This document shows, piece by piece, positions 6,974 to 14,940 of a stretch of DNA of 23,639 nt. The DNA is from UBA1381 sp964399965. Its GTDB lineage: Bacteria > Bacillota > Clostridia > UBA1381. Made by a program: the position numbers and the translations under genes. The notes under the pieces are model-generated. The model saw only the letters and a program-made list of their open reading frames with translations. It made no database searches and had not been told where the DNA came from. Numbering within the stretch: the stretch's first letter is position 1; the number at the start of each line of letters is the position of its first letter. The DNA lies in NCBI GenBank assembly GCA_964399965.1, contig CAYNRX010000036.1, positions 1 through 23,639 on the forward strand, read 5' to 3'.

Positions 6974-7037
6974 ATTAAAATAATAAAAGTATCCGCAGAT
7001 TCTTTTTGCGGCAAACCTACAGGAGAAGTGATGATAA

Positions 7038-9146
7038 ATGAAAAATGATAAAGGACCGAAAAGACAGCCGTTTTTCAAGAACCCTTTTTTCATAATCCTC
7101 ATAGCGTCTGTGCTGTTTTCTCTGCTTTTGAATATAGCAATGACGTCACTGACGGCGCCAAAACAGCAGGAGATAAGATATGACGAGTTCATGACTATGC
7201 TGGAAAATGGCGAAGTGAAAACAGTGGTTTTAAGTTCCGATAAGATCACTGTATATAAAAAATCAGCAGAGGAGCTGCAAAAAGCGCAGGAAGAGGCGAA
7301 TGCCGATAAGACGATAACCCAGGTCGCAGGAGAGCTTGAGCAGTCGGCCGATATAATCGCAGGCGAGGCCACGGCGGAGCCGTCCGAGCAGCCGGAGCCG
7401 ACAATGTCGGCTGCCATGTCCGTGCTCAATATGTATGGCGATGTGGTATCGAAGATGAACGGAGAGACTGTTTATTACACAGGATACATCTATGATGAGA
7501 GGCTTTTGGAAAAGCTTGATACGTACGATGTAGAATATTATACGCCGTATTCGCAGACCAGTCCGCTGATGGAATTTTTTGTGACCTGGATACTGCCGCT
7601 GGGTATAATGTATCTGATATTCTTCCTTATCATGCGTATGCTGTCGAAAAAGATGGGCGGCGGCATGATGGGCGGCGTCGGCAAATCGAACGCAAAGGTT
7701 TATATGGAATCAAAGACCGGCGTTACCTTCCAGGATGTAGCGGGACAGGAGGAGGCCAAGGAATCGCTCAATGAGATAGTCGATTTCCTGCATAATCCCG
7801 GCAAGTATACGGCCATCGGTGCTAAGCAGCCCAAGGGTGCCTTGCTCGTAGGGCCGCCGGGAACCGGTAAGACGCTCCTGGCAAAGGCTGTGGCCGGAGA
7901 AGCAAAGGTGCCGTTTTTCTCCCTGTCCGGTTCGGAATTTGTGGAAATGTTTGTCGGCGTCGGTGCATCAAGGGTCAGGGATCTGTTCAAGCAGGCGGCG
8001 GACAAGGCTCCCTGTATCATATTCATAGACGAGATAGACGCGATAGGAAAGAGCCGTGATACCCAGCTTTCGACCAATGATGAGCGTGAGCAGACGCTTA
8101 ATCAGCTGTTGGCGGAAATGGACGGTTTCGATTCTTCAAAGGGCGTGGTTATACTGGCCGCCACCAACCGCCCGGAGGTTCTCGATAAGGCGCTTTTGCG
8201 CCCGGGCCGCTTTGACCGGAGGATAATAGTGGAAAAGCCTGATCTTAAGGGCAGGGAAGAGATACTGAAGGTGCATTCCAAGAATGTCAAGATGGATCCT
8301 GACATTGACCTGCATGAGATAGCTTTGGCAACGAGCGGCGCTGTCGGCGCAGATCTTGCTAACATTGTAAATGAAGCTGCTCTGAGGGCTGTGCGCATGG
8401 GACGCAGACTGGTGCTCCAGGAGGATCTGATGGAGGCAGTGGAGATAATAATCGCCGGCAAGGAGAAAAAGGACCGGATCCTGTCCAAGAAAGAAAAGCG
8501 CATAGTGGCTTTTCATGAGGTGGGTCATGCCCTGGCAAGCGCCTTGCAGAAAAACACCCAGCCGGTGCAGAAGATAACGATAGTTCCTCGTACGATGGGT
8601 GCCCTCGGCTATACGTTGCAGGTGCCTGAAGAGGAGCGTTATCTGATGACAAAGGAAGAGATCATTGATCAGATAACTGTTTATCTGGCCGGAAGAGCGG
8701 CCGAAGAGCTGGTTTTCGGGTTGCAGACAACGGGAGCATCGAACGATATCGAGCAGGCAACGAATCTCGCACGATCGATGATAGCCCAGTACGGTATGTC
8801 CGACAAATTCGGTATGGCAGGGCTTGAGAGTATCCAGAACCGATACCTCGATGGAAGGAATGTTTCCAATTGCTCCGAAGAGACGAAGACTGTTATAGAT
8901 AATGAAATAGTTTCCCTTTTGAAGAGCTGCCATGATAAGGCCTACAGCCTGCTGGAGTCGAGCAGAAAAGCACTTGATGAGATAGCGGAGTTTCTGATAG
9001 AACGAGAGACGATAACCGGCGCGGAGTTTATGGATATATTAAACCGCGTGCGCCGCGAGGAAAACATGGAGGAGATCCCTCTGGCAAAGAGCGAGGATAA
9101 AACGGAGAGTATCGCAGATACAGAGAATCCCGCAATCCCTGAGTAA
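7038..9146 (+). CDS. ftsH: ATP-dependent zinc metalloprotease FtsH
   Basis: This 702-residue membrane-bound AAA+ protease removes misfolded membrane and short-lived regulatory proteins. It has transmembrane segments near 16-35 and 178-200, with the extracytoplasmic domain between. The AAA module carries Walker A GPPGTGKT (272-279), Walker B IIFIDEID (327-334) and the second region of homology NRPEVLDKALLRPGRFDRR (377-395). The protease active site is HEVGH (493-497), with the third zinc ligand in ND (Asp570). The extracytoplasmic domain contains a low-complexity Ala/Glu/Pro stretch (about 75-128) that looks like an insertion. The ATG at 7038 has AGGAG at 7021-7025. A 5-codon frame (7031-7048) overlaps the start. 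FtsH is monocistronic here, with its own promoter and terminator, unlike its frequent linkage to tilS-hpt. Confidence 0.97.
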   Translation: MKNDKGPKRQPFFKNPFFIILIASVLFSLLLNIAMTSLTAPKQQEIRYDEFMTMLENGEVKTVVLSSDKITVYKKSAEELQKAQEEANADKTITQVAGELEQSADIIAGEATAEPSEQPEPTMSAAMSVLNMYGDVVSKMNGETVYYTGYIYDERLLEKLDTYDVEYYTPYSQTSPLMEFFVTWILPLGIMYLIFFLIMRMLSKKMGGGMMGGVGKSNAKVYMESKTGVTFQDVAGQEEAKESLNEIVDFLHNPGKYTAIGAKQPKGALLVGPPGTGKTLLAKAVAGEAKVPFFSLSGSEFVEMFVGVGASRVRDLFKQAADKAPCIIFIDEIDAIGKSRDTQLSTNDEREQTLNQLLAEMDGFDSSKGVVILAATNRPEVLDKALLRPGRFDRRIIVEKPDLKGREEILKVHSKNVKMDPDIDLHEIALATSGAVGADLANIVNEAALRAVRMGRRLVLQEDLMEAVEIIIAGKEKKDRILSKKEKRIVAFHEVGHALASALQKNTQPVQKITIVPRTMGALGYTLQVPEEERYLMTKEEIIDQITVYLAGRAAEELVFGLQTTGASNDIEQATNLARSMIAQYGMSDKFGMAGLESIQNRYLDGRNVSNCSEETKTVIDNEIVSLLKSCHDKAYSLLESSRKALDEIAEFLIERETITGAEFMDILNRVRREENMEEIPLAKSEDKTESIADTENPAIPE

Positions 9147-9149
9147 TAA

Positions 9150-9191
9150 AACAAGGCCCTGCCCGATGCAAAACGGAGTCAGGGCTTTGTT
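9150..9191 (+). terminator. Terminator after ftsH
   Basis: AACAAGGCCCTG (9150-9161) pairs with CAGGGCTTTGTT (9180-9191) with one G-T wobble. The T-tract is weak (TTTGTT). Confidence 0.7.
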
Positions 9192-9229
9192 AAAATCGTG
9201 TAAGATGATGCCGTTTTTTGGCAAAAGAC

Positions 9230-9257
9230 TTGAAAAATGCAAATTATATGATATAAT
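9230..9257 (+). promoter_or_regulatory. Promoter of the DJ-1 to radical SAM gene group
   Basis: TTGAAA (9230-9235) and a perfect TATAAT (9252-9257) are spaced by 16 bases. A strong ribosome site (GGAAAGGAAGG) follows before the ATG at 9288. No other promoter is obvious before 12800. Confidence 0.75.
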
Positions 9258-9287
9258 AAATACAGAATTGGGAAAGGAAGGAAAAAT

Positions 9288-9824
9288 ATGGTATACGTAA
9301 TTTTAGCTGACGGTTTTGAAGAGATAGAGGCGATAGAGCCGGTGGATATTTTAAGGCGAAGCGGTGTGGAAGTGTCTACGGCCGCGATAGGAGAGAAGCT
9401 TATGGTGCGCGGAGCGCACGGCATAAATGTAGAGGCGGATATGCGGGCGGCGGATATAGAGCTAAAGGAGGGAGATGTGCTTATGCTGCCGGGTGGTCCG
9501 GGGCATGAACTTCTGGATGCGTCAAACACGGTGCACGGGCTGATAAATGAAGCACAGATACGCGGCTGTCTGACGGCGGCTATATGCGCCGCTCCTTCTG
9601 TAATAGGTAAAAAGGGGATGCTTTCAGGAAAACGCGCCACCTGCTATCCGGGGTACGAACAGTATCTCTACGGAGCAGAGGTGACGGGAAATAAGGTTGA
9701 AACAGACGGCAGCTTTGTAACAGGCAAGGGCCCCGGAGCTGCTGCGGAGTTTGGGTTCGCGCTGGCCGCTATGCTGAAAGGGCAGGAGACGGCTGACGCT
9801 GTGAGAAAGGCGATGCAGTTTTGA
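9288..9824 (+). CDS. DJ-1/PfpI family protein (ThiJ/YajL-like)
   Basis: This 178-residue single-domain protein belongs to the DJ-1 branch of the class I glutamine amidotransferase-like fold. It shows the FADGFEEIEAI-type start (here LADGFEEIEAIE with Glu14), the MLPGGPG loop near 66-72, and the nucleophile-elbow Cys100 in AAICAAPSVIG. The C-terminal KGPGAAAEFGFALA segment is typical. DJ-1 relatives have been linked to oxidative-stress protection, glyoxal detoxification and chaperone activity. Which applies here cannot be read from sequence. It is the first gene of a five-gene plus-strand run. Its stop codon overlaps the TTG start of the folate gene by four bases, so the two are probably translationally coupled. 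Confidence 0.92.
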   Translation: MVYVILADGFEEIEAIEPVDILRRSGVEVSTAAIGEKLMVRGAHGINVEADMRAADIELKEGDVLMLPGGPGHELLDASNTVHGLINEAQIRGCLTAAICAAPSVIGKKGMLSGKRATCYPGYEQYLYGAEVTGNKVETDGSFVTGKGPGAAAEFGFALAAMLKGQETADAVRKAMQF

Positions 9825-10396
9825 GCAAGCATGAGCAGAGAGAACGCGCCAGAAAGCTGCGCTCTGCACTGACAGGAGAGGAAAGGCGGGAAAAAGACAG
9901 GGAGATCTTTAACAATCTCATGTCAATGCCGGAGATACAAAAGGCGCGTTCGGTGATGATATACCTTTCCTTTGGCAGTGAAGTCGATACATTCCGGATA
10001 TTGGAGGAGCTTTTAAAAAGCGGTAAGAGCGTATATGCCCCTGTTACAGATCCCAAGACCTGCCATATGACGGCGGTGAGGGTGGAAAACCAGGCAGACC
10101 TAAAACGCGGAGCCTACGGAGTGGCGGAGCCGGGCGGAAATACATCTTTGGCTCCGCAAGAGCTGGATGTGATATTGATCCCCGGATTGGTGTTTGATGA
10201 GAGCGGCGGCAGGATAGGCTACGGAGCTGGCTATTATGACCGCTTTTTGAGAAAGACCAATGCCGTAAAGGCGGCTCTTTGCTATGAACTGCAGCTGGTG
10301 GAAAAGGCGGAGACTGATCCTTGGGATGAAAATGTGGACTGCATAGTAACGGAAAGGGCGGTGATCCGGTGTGGAAAAGCGGTTTCGCGGCTTTGA
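9821..10396 (+). CDS. 5-formyltetrahydrofolate cyclo-ligase
   Basis: This 191-residue enzyme (MTHFS, YgfA/FAU1 family) converts 5-formyl-THF to 5,10-methenyl-THF using ATP, returning a storage or inhibitory folate to the one-carbon pool. The signature is RIGYGAGYYDRFL near residues 128-140. Upstream elements are SVMIYLSFGSEVDT near 45-58 and the VILIPGLVFDESGGRIG run. The start is TTG at 9821, overlapping the previous stop. It is supported because the N-terminal SKHEQRERARKLRSALTGEE helix is family-typical and no in-frame ATG lies near. AAAGG sits about 11 bases before it. The C-terminal end overlaps the next gene by 26 bases. Confidence 0.93.
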   Translation: MSKHEQRERARKLRSALTGEERREKDREIFNNLMSMPEIQKARSVMIYLSFGSEVDTFRILEELLKSGKSVYAPVTDPKTCHMTAVRVENQADLKRGAYGVAEPGGNTSLAPQELDVILIPGLVFDESGGRIGYGAGYYDRFLRKTNAVKAALCYELQLVEKAETDPWDENVDCIVTERAVIRCGKAVSRL

Positions 10397-11402
10397 AAAC
10401 GCCTGGTGGCTGGGACTCTTGTTTTTGGCGGTGATGTTTTTTTCGCAGCTTTTGCTGGGAAGGCTCATTCCTCAGAGTGTTTCCGATGGATGGTTCAATA
10501 TTATATGCCAGCTGTTCATGCTGCTGCCCTGCGCTGTTGGGTTTATAGTATTAAAAAAGACATACCCGCGGGTATCGCTCGCCGACAGCTTGAGCGTGCA
10601 TAAATTCAAGATCGTATTGGTGCCGATATTGTTTTTTCTGCCGTACTGTGCGCAACAGTTTTTCGGCGTGATATTGACGCCGCTTGATTCGTTGATATCA
10701 GGGCTGTTTGGCTCTTACGATCCCGGTTATCAGGAATATATGGGGGCGGAGGAGATAGCGCTTACGCTTTTGTCAAGCGTGGTGTTGGCACCGCTTATAG
10801 AGGAGTTTATGTTCCGGGGTGTGATAATGAAGCTCTTGGAGCGGTATGGGCTGTTAAGAGCGGTTCTCTACTCGTCATTGATATTTGCGTTGATGCACTT
10901 GGATCCGACATCCTTTGTGATGGTATTTTTGCTGGGAATGATATTTGCGCTGGTGAAATACGTGAGCGGCTCGATATGGACGGCGGTGCTTATGCACGGG
11001 TCGAACAATCTTTTGAGCTTGCTGATATATCTTTATGCCGACAATATCAGTGATCTTTCCGGGATATTGCTGTTGTTTTTGGCGTCAATGTTTGCGCCGG
11101 TGTTGTTTTTGCTGGCTATGTATATCTGCCGCGGGAGCAGCCGCTGGTGGAGAGGGCTTGTATGGAGGAATAATTTTTCGCATAAGCTTTCGGCGGCAAT
11201 GGTGATATTTATTGCCATATTTGTGGGGATAGGCACTGTGACGGCGGCCTATAACATCTATCAAAACAGCGACACGTATTTTACGTACGAGTATCCCGAG
11301 GAAAATATCCCGTATGATGAAAGATATCCATTCGGTTGGGAAATCCCGCCTGTCGAGGAATATCCGCAGAATAGATACGCGCCATCCGCCAATAGATCGT
11401 AG
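10371..11402 (+). CDS. CPBP family intramembrane glutamic endopeptidase
   Basis: This 343-residue multi-pass membrane protein carries the Abi/CAAX-protease motifs: EEFMFRG (Glu144, Glu145, Arg149), ALMHLDPTSF (His176) and LMHGSNNLL (His209, Asn213). Such proteins are relatives of Rce1 and in bacteria are implicated in processing or immunity to small peptides. The substrate is not known here. About eight hydrophobic segments are visible. The last 45 residues form a soluble tail rich in Pro, Glu and Tyr (ENIPYDERYPFGWEIPP and onward), which is unusual for the core domain. It starts at GTG 10371 inside the preceding gene. AAAGGG lies about 13 bases upstream. Position suggests co-expression with folate and TatD genes but no shared pathway. 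Confidence 0.88.
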   Translation: MEKRFRGFENAWWLGLLFLAVMFFSQLLLGRLIPQSVSDGWFNIICQLFMLLPCAVGFIVLKKTYPRVSLADSLSVHKFKIVLVPILFFLPYCAQQFFGVILTPLDSLISGLFGSYDPGYQEYMGAEEIALTLLSSVVLAPLIEEFMFRGVIMKLLERYGLLRAVLYSSLIFALMHLDPTSFVMVFLLGMIFALVKYVSGSIWTAVLMHGSNNLLSLLIYLYADNISDLSGILLLFLASMFAPVLFLLAMYICRGSSRWWRGLVWRNNFSHKLSAAMVIFIAIFVGIGTVTAAYNIYQNSDTYFTYEYPEENIPYDERYPFGWEIPPVEEYPQNRYAPSANRS

Positions 11403-11417
11403 CAAGGAGGAGATAAA

Positions 11418-12188
11418 ATGCTGTTTGATTCTCATGCGCATTATGACGATGAAAGATTTGACGAGGATCGTGATGAGCTGCTTTCGTCGATGATGGAAAA
11501 TAATGTCGGAGGGATAGTAAACTCCTGTTCGGAGCTTTCCGATATGGAGAGGATAGTTCCTCTTATAGAAAAATATCCGTTTATGTACGCAACTGTCGGT
11601 ATACACCCGCATTCGGCCGATAAACTGACTGACGGCTCCCTGGAGGAGATAAAGAGATATCTTAGGCACCCCAAGATAAAGGCGATAGGAGAGATAGGCC
11701 TTGACTATTATTATGACCTTTCGCCGCGAGAGGTGCAGAAAAAAGCCTTTGCTGCTCAGGCGGAGTTAGCTAAGGAGCTTGATGTACCGATAGTTATACA
11801 TGATCGTGATGCGCATAAGGATACGATGGATATCCTGCGCGGTATAGATATCAGGGACTGTGGCGGAGAGTTTCACTGCTATGCAGGCGGAGTGGAAATG
11901 GCGCGGGAGATACTGGACTGGGGGATGTATATAGCATTCGGAGGCTCGCTCACGTTTAAGAATGCCAGGCGGCCGGCTGAAGTTGCCGCCTATGTTCCTC
12001 TTGATATGATGCTGATAGAGACCGACAGCCCATATCTCACTCCCACGCCGTACAGAGGAAAACGCAACTCGTCGCTATATATCCACCTGGTGGCGGAGAG
12101 GATCGCGCAGATAAAGGGTATTGAGGTGGAGGAGGTCGAAAGGGTGACGTTTGAAAATGCGAAAAAATGCTTTAATATCGGGGAGTGA
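11418..12188 (+). CDS. tatD: TatD family metal-dependent hydrolase/DNase
   Basis: This 256-residue TIM-barrel metal-dependent hydrolase has the full ligand set: HAH (His6, His8), GEIGLDYYYD (Glu92), IVIHDRDAHKD (His128), EFHCYAGG (His153) and ETDSPYLTP (Asp203). Family members show 3'-5' exonuclease activity and are linked to DNA repair; in some clades substrate specificity is unproven. The start at 11418 has a strong AGGAGG-type site. In clostridia tatD is often downstream of metG. Here metG is about 6 kb away in a different operon, and the radical SAM partner follows directly. Confidence 0.95.
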   Translation: MLFDSHAHYDDERFDEDRDELLSSMMENNVGGIVNSCSELSDMERIVPLIEKYPFMYATVGIHPHSADKLTDGSLEEIKRYLRHPKIKAIGEIGLDYYYDLSPREVQKKAFAAQAELAKELDVPIVIHDRDAHKDTMDILRGIDIRDCGGEFHCYAGGVEMAREILDWGMYIAFGGSLTFKNARRPAEVAAYVPLDMMLIETDSPYLTPTPYRGKRNSSLYIHLVAERIAQIKGIEVEEVERVTFENAKKCFNIGE

Positions 12189-12194
12189 TAAGAA

Positions 12195-12800
12195 ATGGCA
12201 GCTATGAATATAGTCTACCGCTATCAGGGCAAGCTGTATGTAAACCTTACAAACCGCTGCACAAACCGCTGTAAATTCTGTATACGATATACGCCCTCAG
12301 GAGTTGACGGCATAGATTTATGGCTGGAGAGGGAACCGACAGTTGACGAGGTTACGGCAGCCCTTGAAGAGAATGATTTTACGTCATATCCGGAGGTAGT
12401 TATCTGCGGCTACGGTGAACCGCTGATGCGGTTTGAAACGGCGATGGAGGTTTGCCGTTATATCAAGGAACACAGCAAAGCGAAGATACGCATAAACACC
12501 AACGGTCATGCCAGCCGTGTTGCCGGGCGCGATGTCACACCGGAGCTTCGGGGGCTGGTTGACGTCATTTCCATCAGCCTCAATGCTAAAAATGCCGCCG
12601 AATATAACGAGATATGTGTCTGTCAGTTCGGCGAGGACGGGTTTTACGAGATGCTGGAATTTGCCAAGAAGGCGGCAAATTATGTCCCGGAGGTCGTGTT
12701 ATCGGTCGTGGACGTGCTGCCGGAGGAAGATATAGAGGAATGCCGCCGGATAGCTTTAGAATGCGGAGTGAAGTTCCGCGTCAGGGAGTATTCGGAATAA
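12195..12800 (+). CDS. TatD-associated radical SAM protein (TIGR04038-type)
   Basis: This 201-residue radical SAM enzyme has CX3CX2C at Cys22, Cys26 and Cys29 within NRCTNRCKFCIRYTPSG. GYGEPLMRF lies near 75-83, a glycine-rich SAM-binding region as in GGEP motifs. INTNGHASR follows near 100-108. The protein is small and lacks extra iron-sulphur domains. A family of this size and start (NIVYRYQGKLYVNLTN) is known to be encoded next to tatD in many anaerobes, as here (6-base gap), but its substrate is unknown. ATG at 12195 has GGGGAG about 10 bases upstream. A later ATG at 12204 would also fit but has worse spacing. Its last 20 bases overlap the convergent receiver gene. Confidence 0.88.
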   Translation: MAAMNIVYRYQGKLYVNLTNRCTNRCKFCIRYTPSGVDGIDLWLEREPTVDEVTAALEENDFTSYPEVVICGYGEPLMRFETAMEVCRYIKEHSKAKIRINTNGHASRVAGRDVTPELRGLVDVISISLNAKNAAEYNEICVCQFGEDGFYEMLEFAKKAANYVPEVVLSVVDVLPEEDIEECRRIALECGVKFRVREYSE

Positions 12801-13149
12801 GCCCCAATTCATTTATATATTGGATAAGGGCGGCGGAACGGAACGGTTTGGTGAAGACCCTATCTGCTCCCGCCAGTATTATGTCCTCTTTCTTATAAGG
12901 CAGCTCGGCAGAGGTCATAGCAGCTATCTTTGCTGCGGGCAAGGCCGCTCTAAGACGCATTATTGCCTCCAGCCCGTCGGCGTCAGGCAGTGACAGATCG
13001 CAGATGATAAGTGCGGTATCGCTGCTTGCTAGTTTTAGAGCGGCGGAAAGGGACGCGGCGACTGCCTTGCGGCATTCTGCCGTGTTTTTTATTTTGTGCG
13101 CAATGATGCGGGCGGCAAATTTCTGGTATTCAACGATCAAAATTTCCAT
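12781..13149 (-). CDS. Stand-alone response-regulator receiver domain protein
   Basis: This 122-residue protein is a single CheY-like receiver domain with no output domain. The phospho-acceptor is Asp51 (IICDLSLPDADG), the Thr/Ser switch is Thr79-Ser80 (AAMTSAE) and the conserved Lys is Lys101 (FTKPF). The acidic pocket is unusual. Where most receivers have two acids after the first strand, this one reads ILIVEYQ (Glu7, Tyr8), so one Mg-binding acid is absent. The frame stays open upstream to 13425, but AAGGAG lies about 10 bases before the ATG at 13149 and the domain starts there, so I chose it. It is convergent with the radical SAM gene and divergent from the DUF362 gene. No histidine kinase is nearby. 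Confidence 0.85.
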   Translation of the reverse strand: MEILIVEYQKFAARIIAHKIKNTAECRKAVAASLSAALKLASSDTALIICDLSLPDADGLEAIMRLRAALPAAKIAAMTSAELPYKKEDIILAGADRVFTKPFRSAALIQYINELGLIPNTP

Positions 13150-13197
13150 ATCGGCAATGCTCCTTGAAAAATTTATAAAAAATTTCGCTGCTGCGTA

Positions 13198-13226
13198 TTG
13201 TACTTTTTCCAAAAATATTATATAAT
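13198..13226 (+). promoter_or_regulatory. Promoter of the nine-gene operon
   Basis: TTGTAC (13198-13203) and a perfect TATAAT (13221-13226) are spaced by 17 bases. AAGGAG (13244-13249) and GTG (13256) follow. A minus-strand TACAAT (complement of 13197-13202) could be the -10 for the receiver gene, so the two divergent promoters appear to overlap. Confidence 0.65.
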
Positions 13227-13255
13227 AAAATATATTATTCTGCAAGGAGAAAAAA

Positions 13256-14413
13256 GTGGATAACAAGGTTTCTATTGTAAAATGTTTCACATACGATAAA
13301 GCCGCAGAAGGGATAGACAAGGCCGTTGGACTTTTAGGCGGCTGGGATAAATTCATCAAACCGGGCATGAGGGTCGTGATAAAACCGAATCTTGTCTCCC
13401 GGAAAAAGCCTGAAGAAGCAGCCACTACGCACCCGGCAGTCTTGCGGGCAGTGATAGAGGCGGTGACGAGCCGGGGAGCATCGGCGCTTATTGCTGAAAG
13501 CCCGGGAGGGGCTTACAATGCGGCTGTGCTGGCCGGCGTATATGGCGGCTGCGGGATAACGGCGGCCGTTGAAGGGACGAAGGCCAAGCTAAATTACGAC
13601 TGTTCCTTTACCGAAGTGAGCTGCCATGAGGGAAAGACGGTAAAAAGCTTCCCAATAATAGACCCGATACTGGACGCGGATTTGATAATATCGTTGCCGA
13701 AGCTCAAAACTCATGCTATGACCAGCTTTACCGGCGCGGTCAAAAATATGTTTGGCACTATCCCAGGGACACATAAGGCAGAGCTGCATTTCAGGCTTGA
13801 TGACCGGCGAGCGTTCTGCTCAATGCTGGTAGATCTGTACTGCTGCGTAAACCGTACACCGGTATTGTCGATAATGGACGGCATAGTAGGCATGGAGGGC
13901 AACGGCCCCACGAGCGGTGAAAACCGGGAGCTTGATATTATCCTGGCCGGAATGAACGCCCATGCGGTAGATCTTGCCGCCTGCTATATAATAGACTATA
14001 CGCCTGATGAGGTGGATACCGTCAAAGAAGCCTATGAGCGCGGCCTTATACCGAAAAGCGCCGTGGAGCTGGAAATACTTGGAGAGGATATGCGTAAGCT
14101 GGTGGTAAAGGACTATAAAAAACCCGAGAGCCATTTCAATTTGCTCCGGCTCCTATCACTGCCGCCATCGGTAAACAGCTGGGTGATAAAGAGGTTTGCG
14201 GCCAAGCCGATGATAGATTATGATGGCTGTATAGGATGCGGGGAGTGTTTCAGAGATTGTCCGCCGAAGGCGATAGAAATGGTAAGCAGGCGGCCGGTCA
14301 TCAATGAGGACAAATGCATAAAATGCTTCTGCTGTCAGGAATTGTGTCCGCAGAAAACAATAAAGATAAAGCGTTCATGGTTCAATAGAGCCATGCTAAA
14401 AATATTAAGATAA
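13256..14413 (+). CDS. DUF362 domain protein with C-terminal 2x[4Fe-4S] ferredoxin
   Basis: This 385-residue protein has a DUF362 domain (roughly 5-300, with VVIKPNLVSRKKPEEAATTHP near 40-60 and LPKLKTHAMTSFTGAVKNMFG near 147-167). A ferredoxin tail follows with two canonical clusters: Cys325/328/331/335 and Cys354/357/360/364. DUF362 proteins occur in anaerobes and are presumed iron-sulphur redox or assembly factors; no reaction is established. It starts with GTG at 13256, six bases after AAGGAG, and is the first gene of a tightly packed run that ends at 23314. An additional Cys (359) sits next to a cluster ligand. Function is unknown although the family is clear. Confidence 0.9.
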   Translation: MDNKVSIVKCFTYDKAAEGIDKAVGLLGGWDKFIKPGMRVVIKPNLVSRKKPEEAATTHPAVLRAVIEAVTSRGASALIAESPGGAYNAAVLAGVYGGCGITAAVEGTKAKLNYDCSFTEVSCHEGKTVKSFPIIDPILDADLIISLPKLKTHAMTSFTGAVKNMFGTIPGTHKAELHFRLDDRRAFCSMLVDLYCCVNRTPVLSIMDGIVGMEGNGPTSGENRELDIILAGMNAHAVDLAACYIIDYTPDEVDTVKEAYERGLIPKSAVELEILGEDMRKLVVKDYKKPESHFNLLRLLSLPPSVNSWVIKRFAAKPMIDYDGCIGCGECFRDCPPKAIEMVSRRPVINEDKCIKCFCCQELCPQKTIKIKRSWFNRAMLKILR

Positions 14414-14427
14414 CAACGGAGGATGAA

Positions 14428-14919
14428 ATGATAAATATCGTGCTTGTGGAACCGGAGATCCCGCAAAATACTGGCAATATCGCCCGCACCTGTGCTGCGA
14501 CCGGGGCAAAGCTACATATCGTAAAACCAATGGGGTTTACGATAGATGACAAGAAATTAAAGCGAGCAGGTCTTGATTACTGGCATCTTTTGGGAGTGGT
14601 GTATTATGACAGCCTGGAGGTTTTTTTGCAGGAGCATGGGGATAAGAGGATGTGGCTGGCTTCGACGAAAGCGAAGAAGATATATTCAGACGCCGATTTC
14701 CATGACGGTGATTTCCTGCTGTTCGGCAAGGAGACAAAGGGGCTGCCGGAGGAGCTTTTGCACGAGCATCCGGATGAATGTATAAGGATCCCCATGATAA
14801 GTGAAGCCAGAAGCCTGAATCTGTCCAATTCGGTGGCGGTGATCGCCTATGAGGCTTTGCGGCAGCTGGGGTTTGAGGGGCTTAAGACAAGCGGTGAGCT
14901 GACAAAGTTCAGCTGGTAA
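14428..14919 (+). CDS. trmL: tRNA (cytidine(34)-2'-O)-methyltransferase
   Basis: This 163-residue SPOUT methyltransferase of the YibK/TrmL type would methylate the 2'-O of the wobble nucleotide in tRNA-Leu isoacceptors using SAM. Motifs are LVEPEIPQNTGNIARTC near 5-21, LLFGKETKGLP near 95-105 and RSLNLSNSVAVIAYE near 127-141, which together form the trefoil-knot SAM site. The length is standard. GGAGG precedes the ATG at 14428, and the gap to the DUF362 gene is 14 bases. It is one of several translation-linked genes in this run (with metG). Confidence 0.95.
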   Translation: MINIVLVEPEIPQNTGNIARTCAATGAKLHIVKPMGFTIDDKKLKRAGLDYWHLLGVVYYDSLEVFLQEHGDKRMWLASTKAKKIYSDADFHDGDFLLFGKETKGLPEELLHEHPDECIRIPMISEARSLNLSNSVAVIAYEALRQLGFEGLKTSGELTKFSW

Positions 14920-14940
14920 GATCTATTTGGAGGAAAAACT

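Noticed and set aside
8136..8933. 265-residue minus-strand open frame
   Set aside because: It lies entirely opposite the FtsH AAA and protease domains, whose reading is certain. Composition (many Leu, His, Cys) is that of an antisense shadow.
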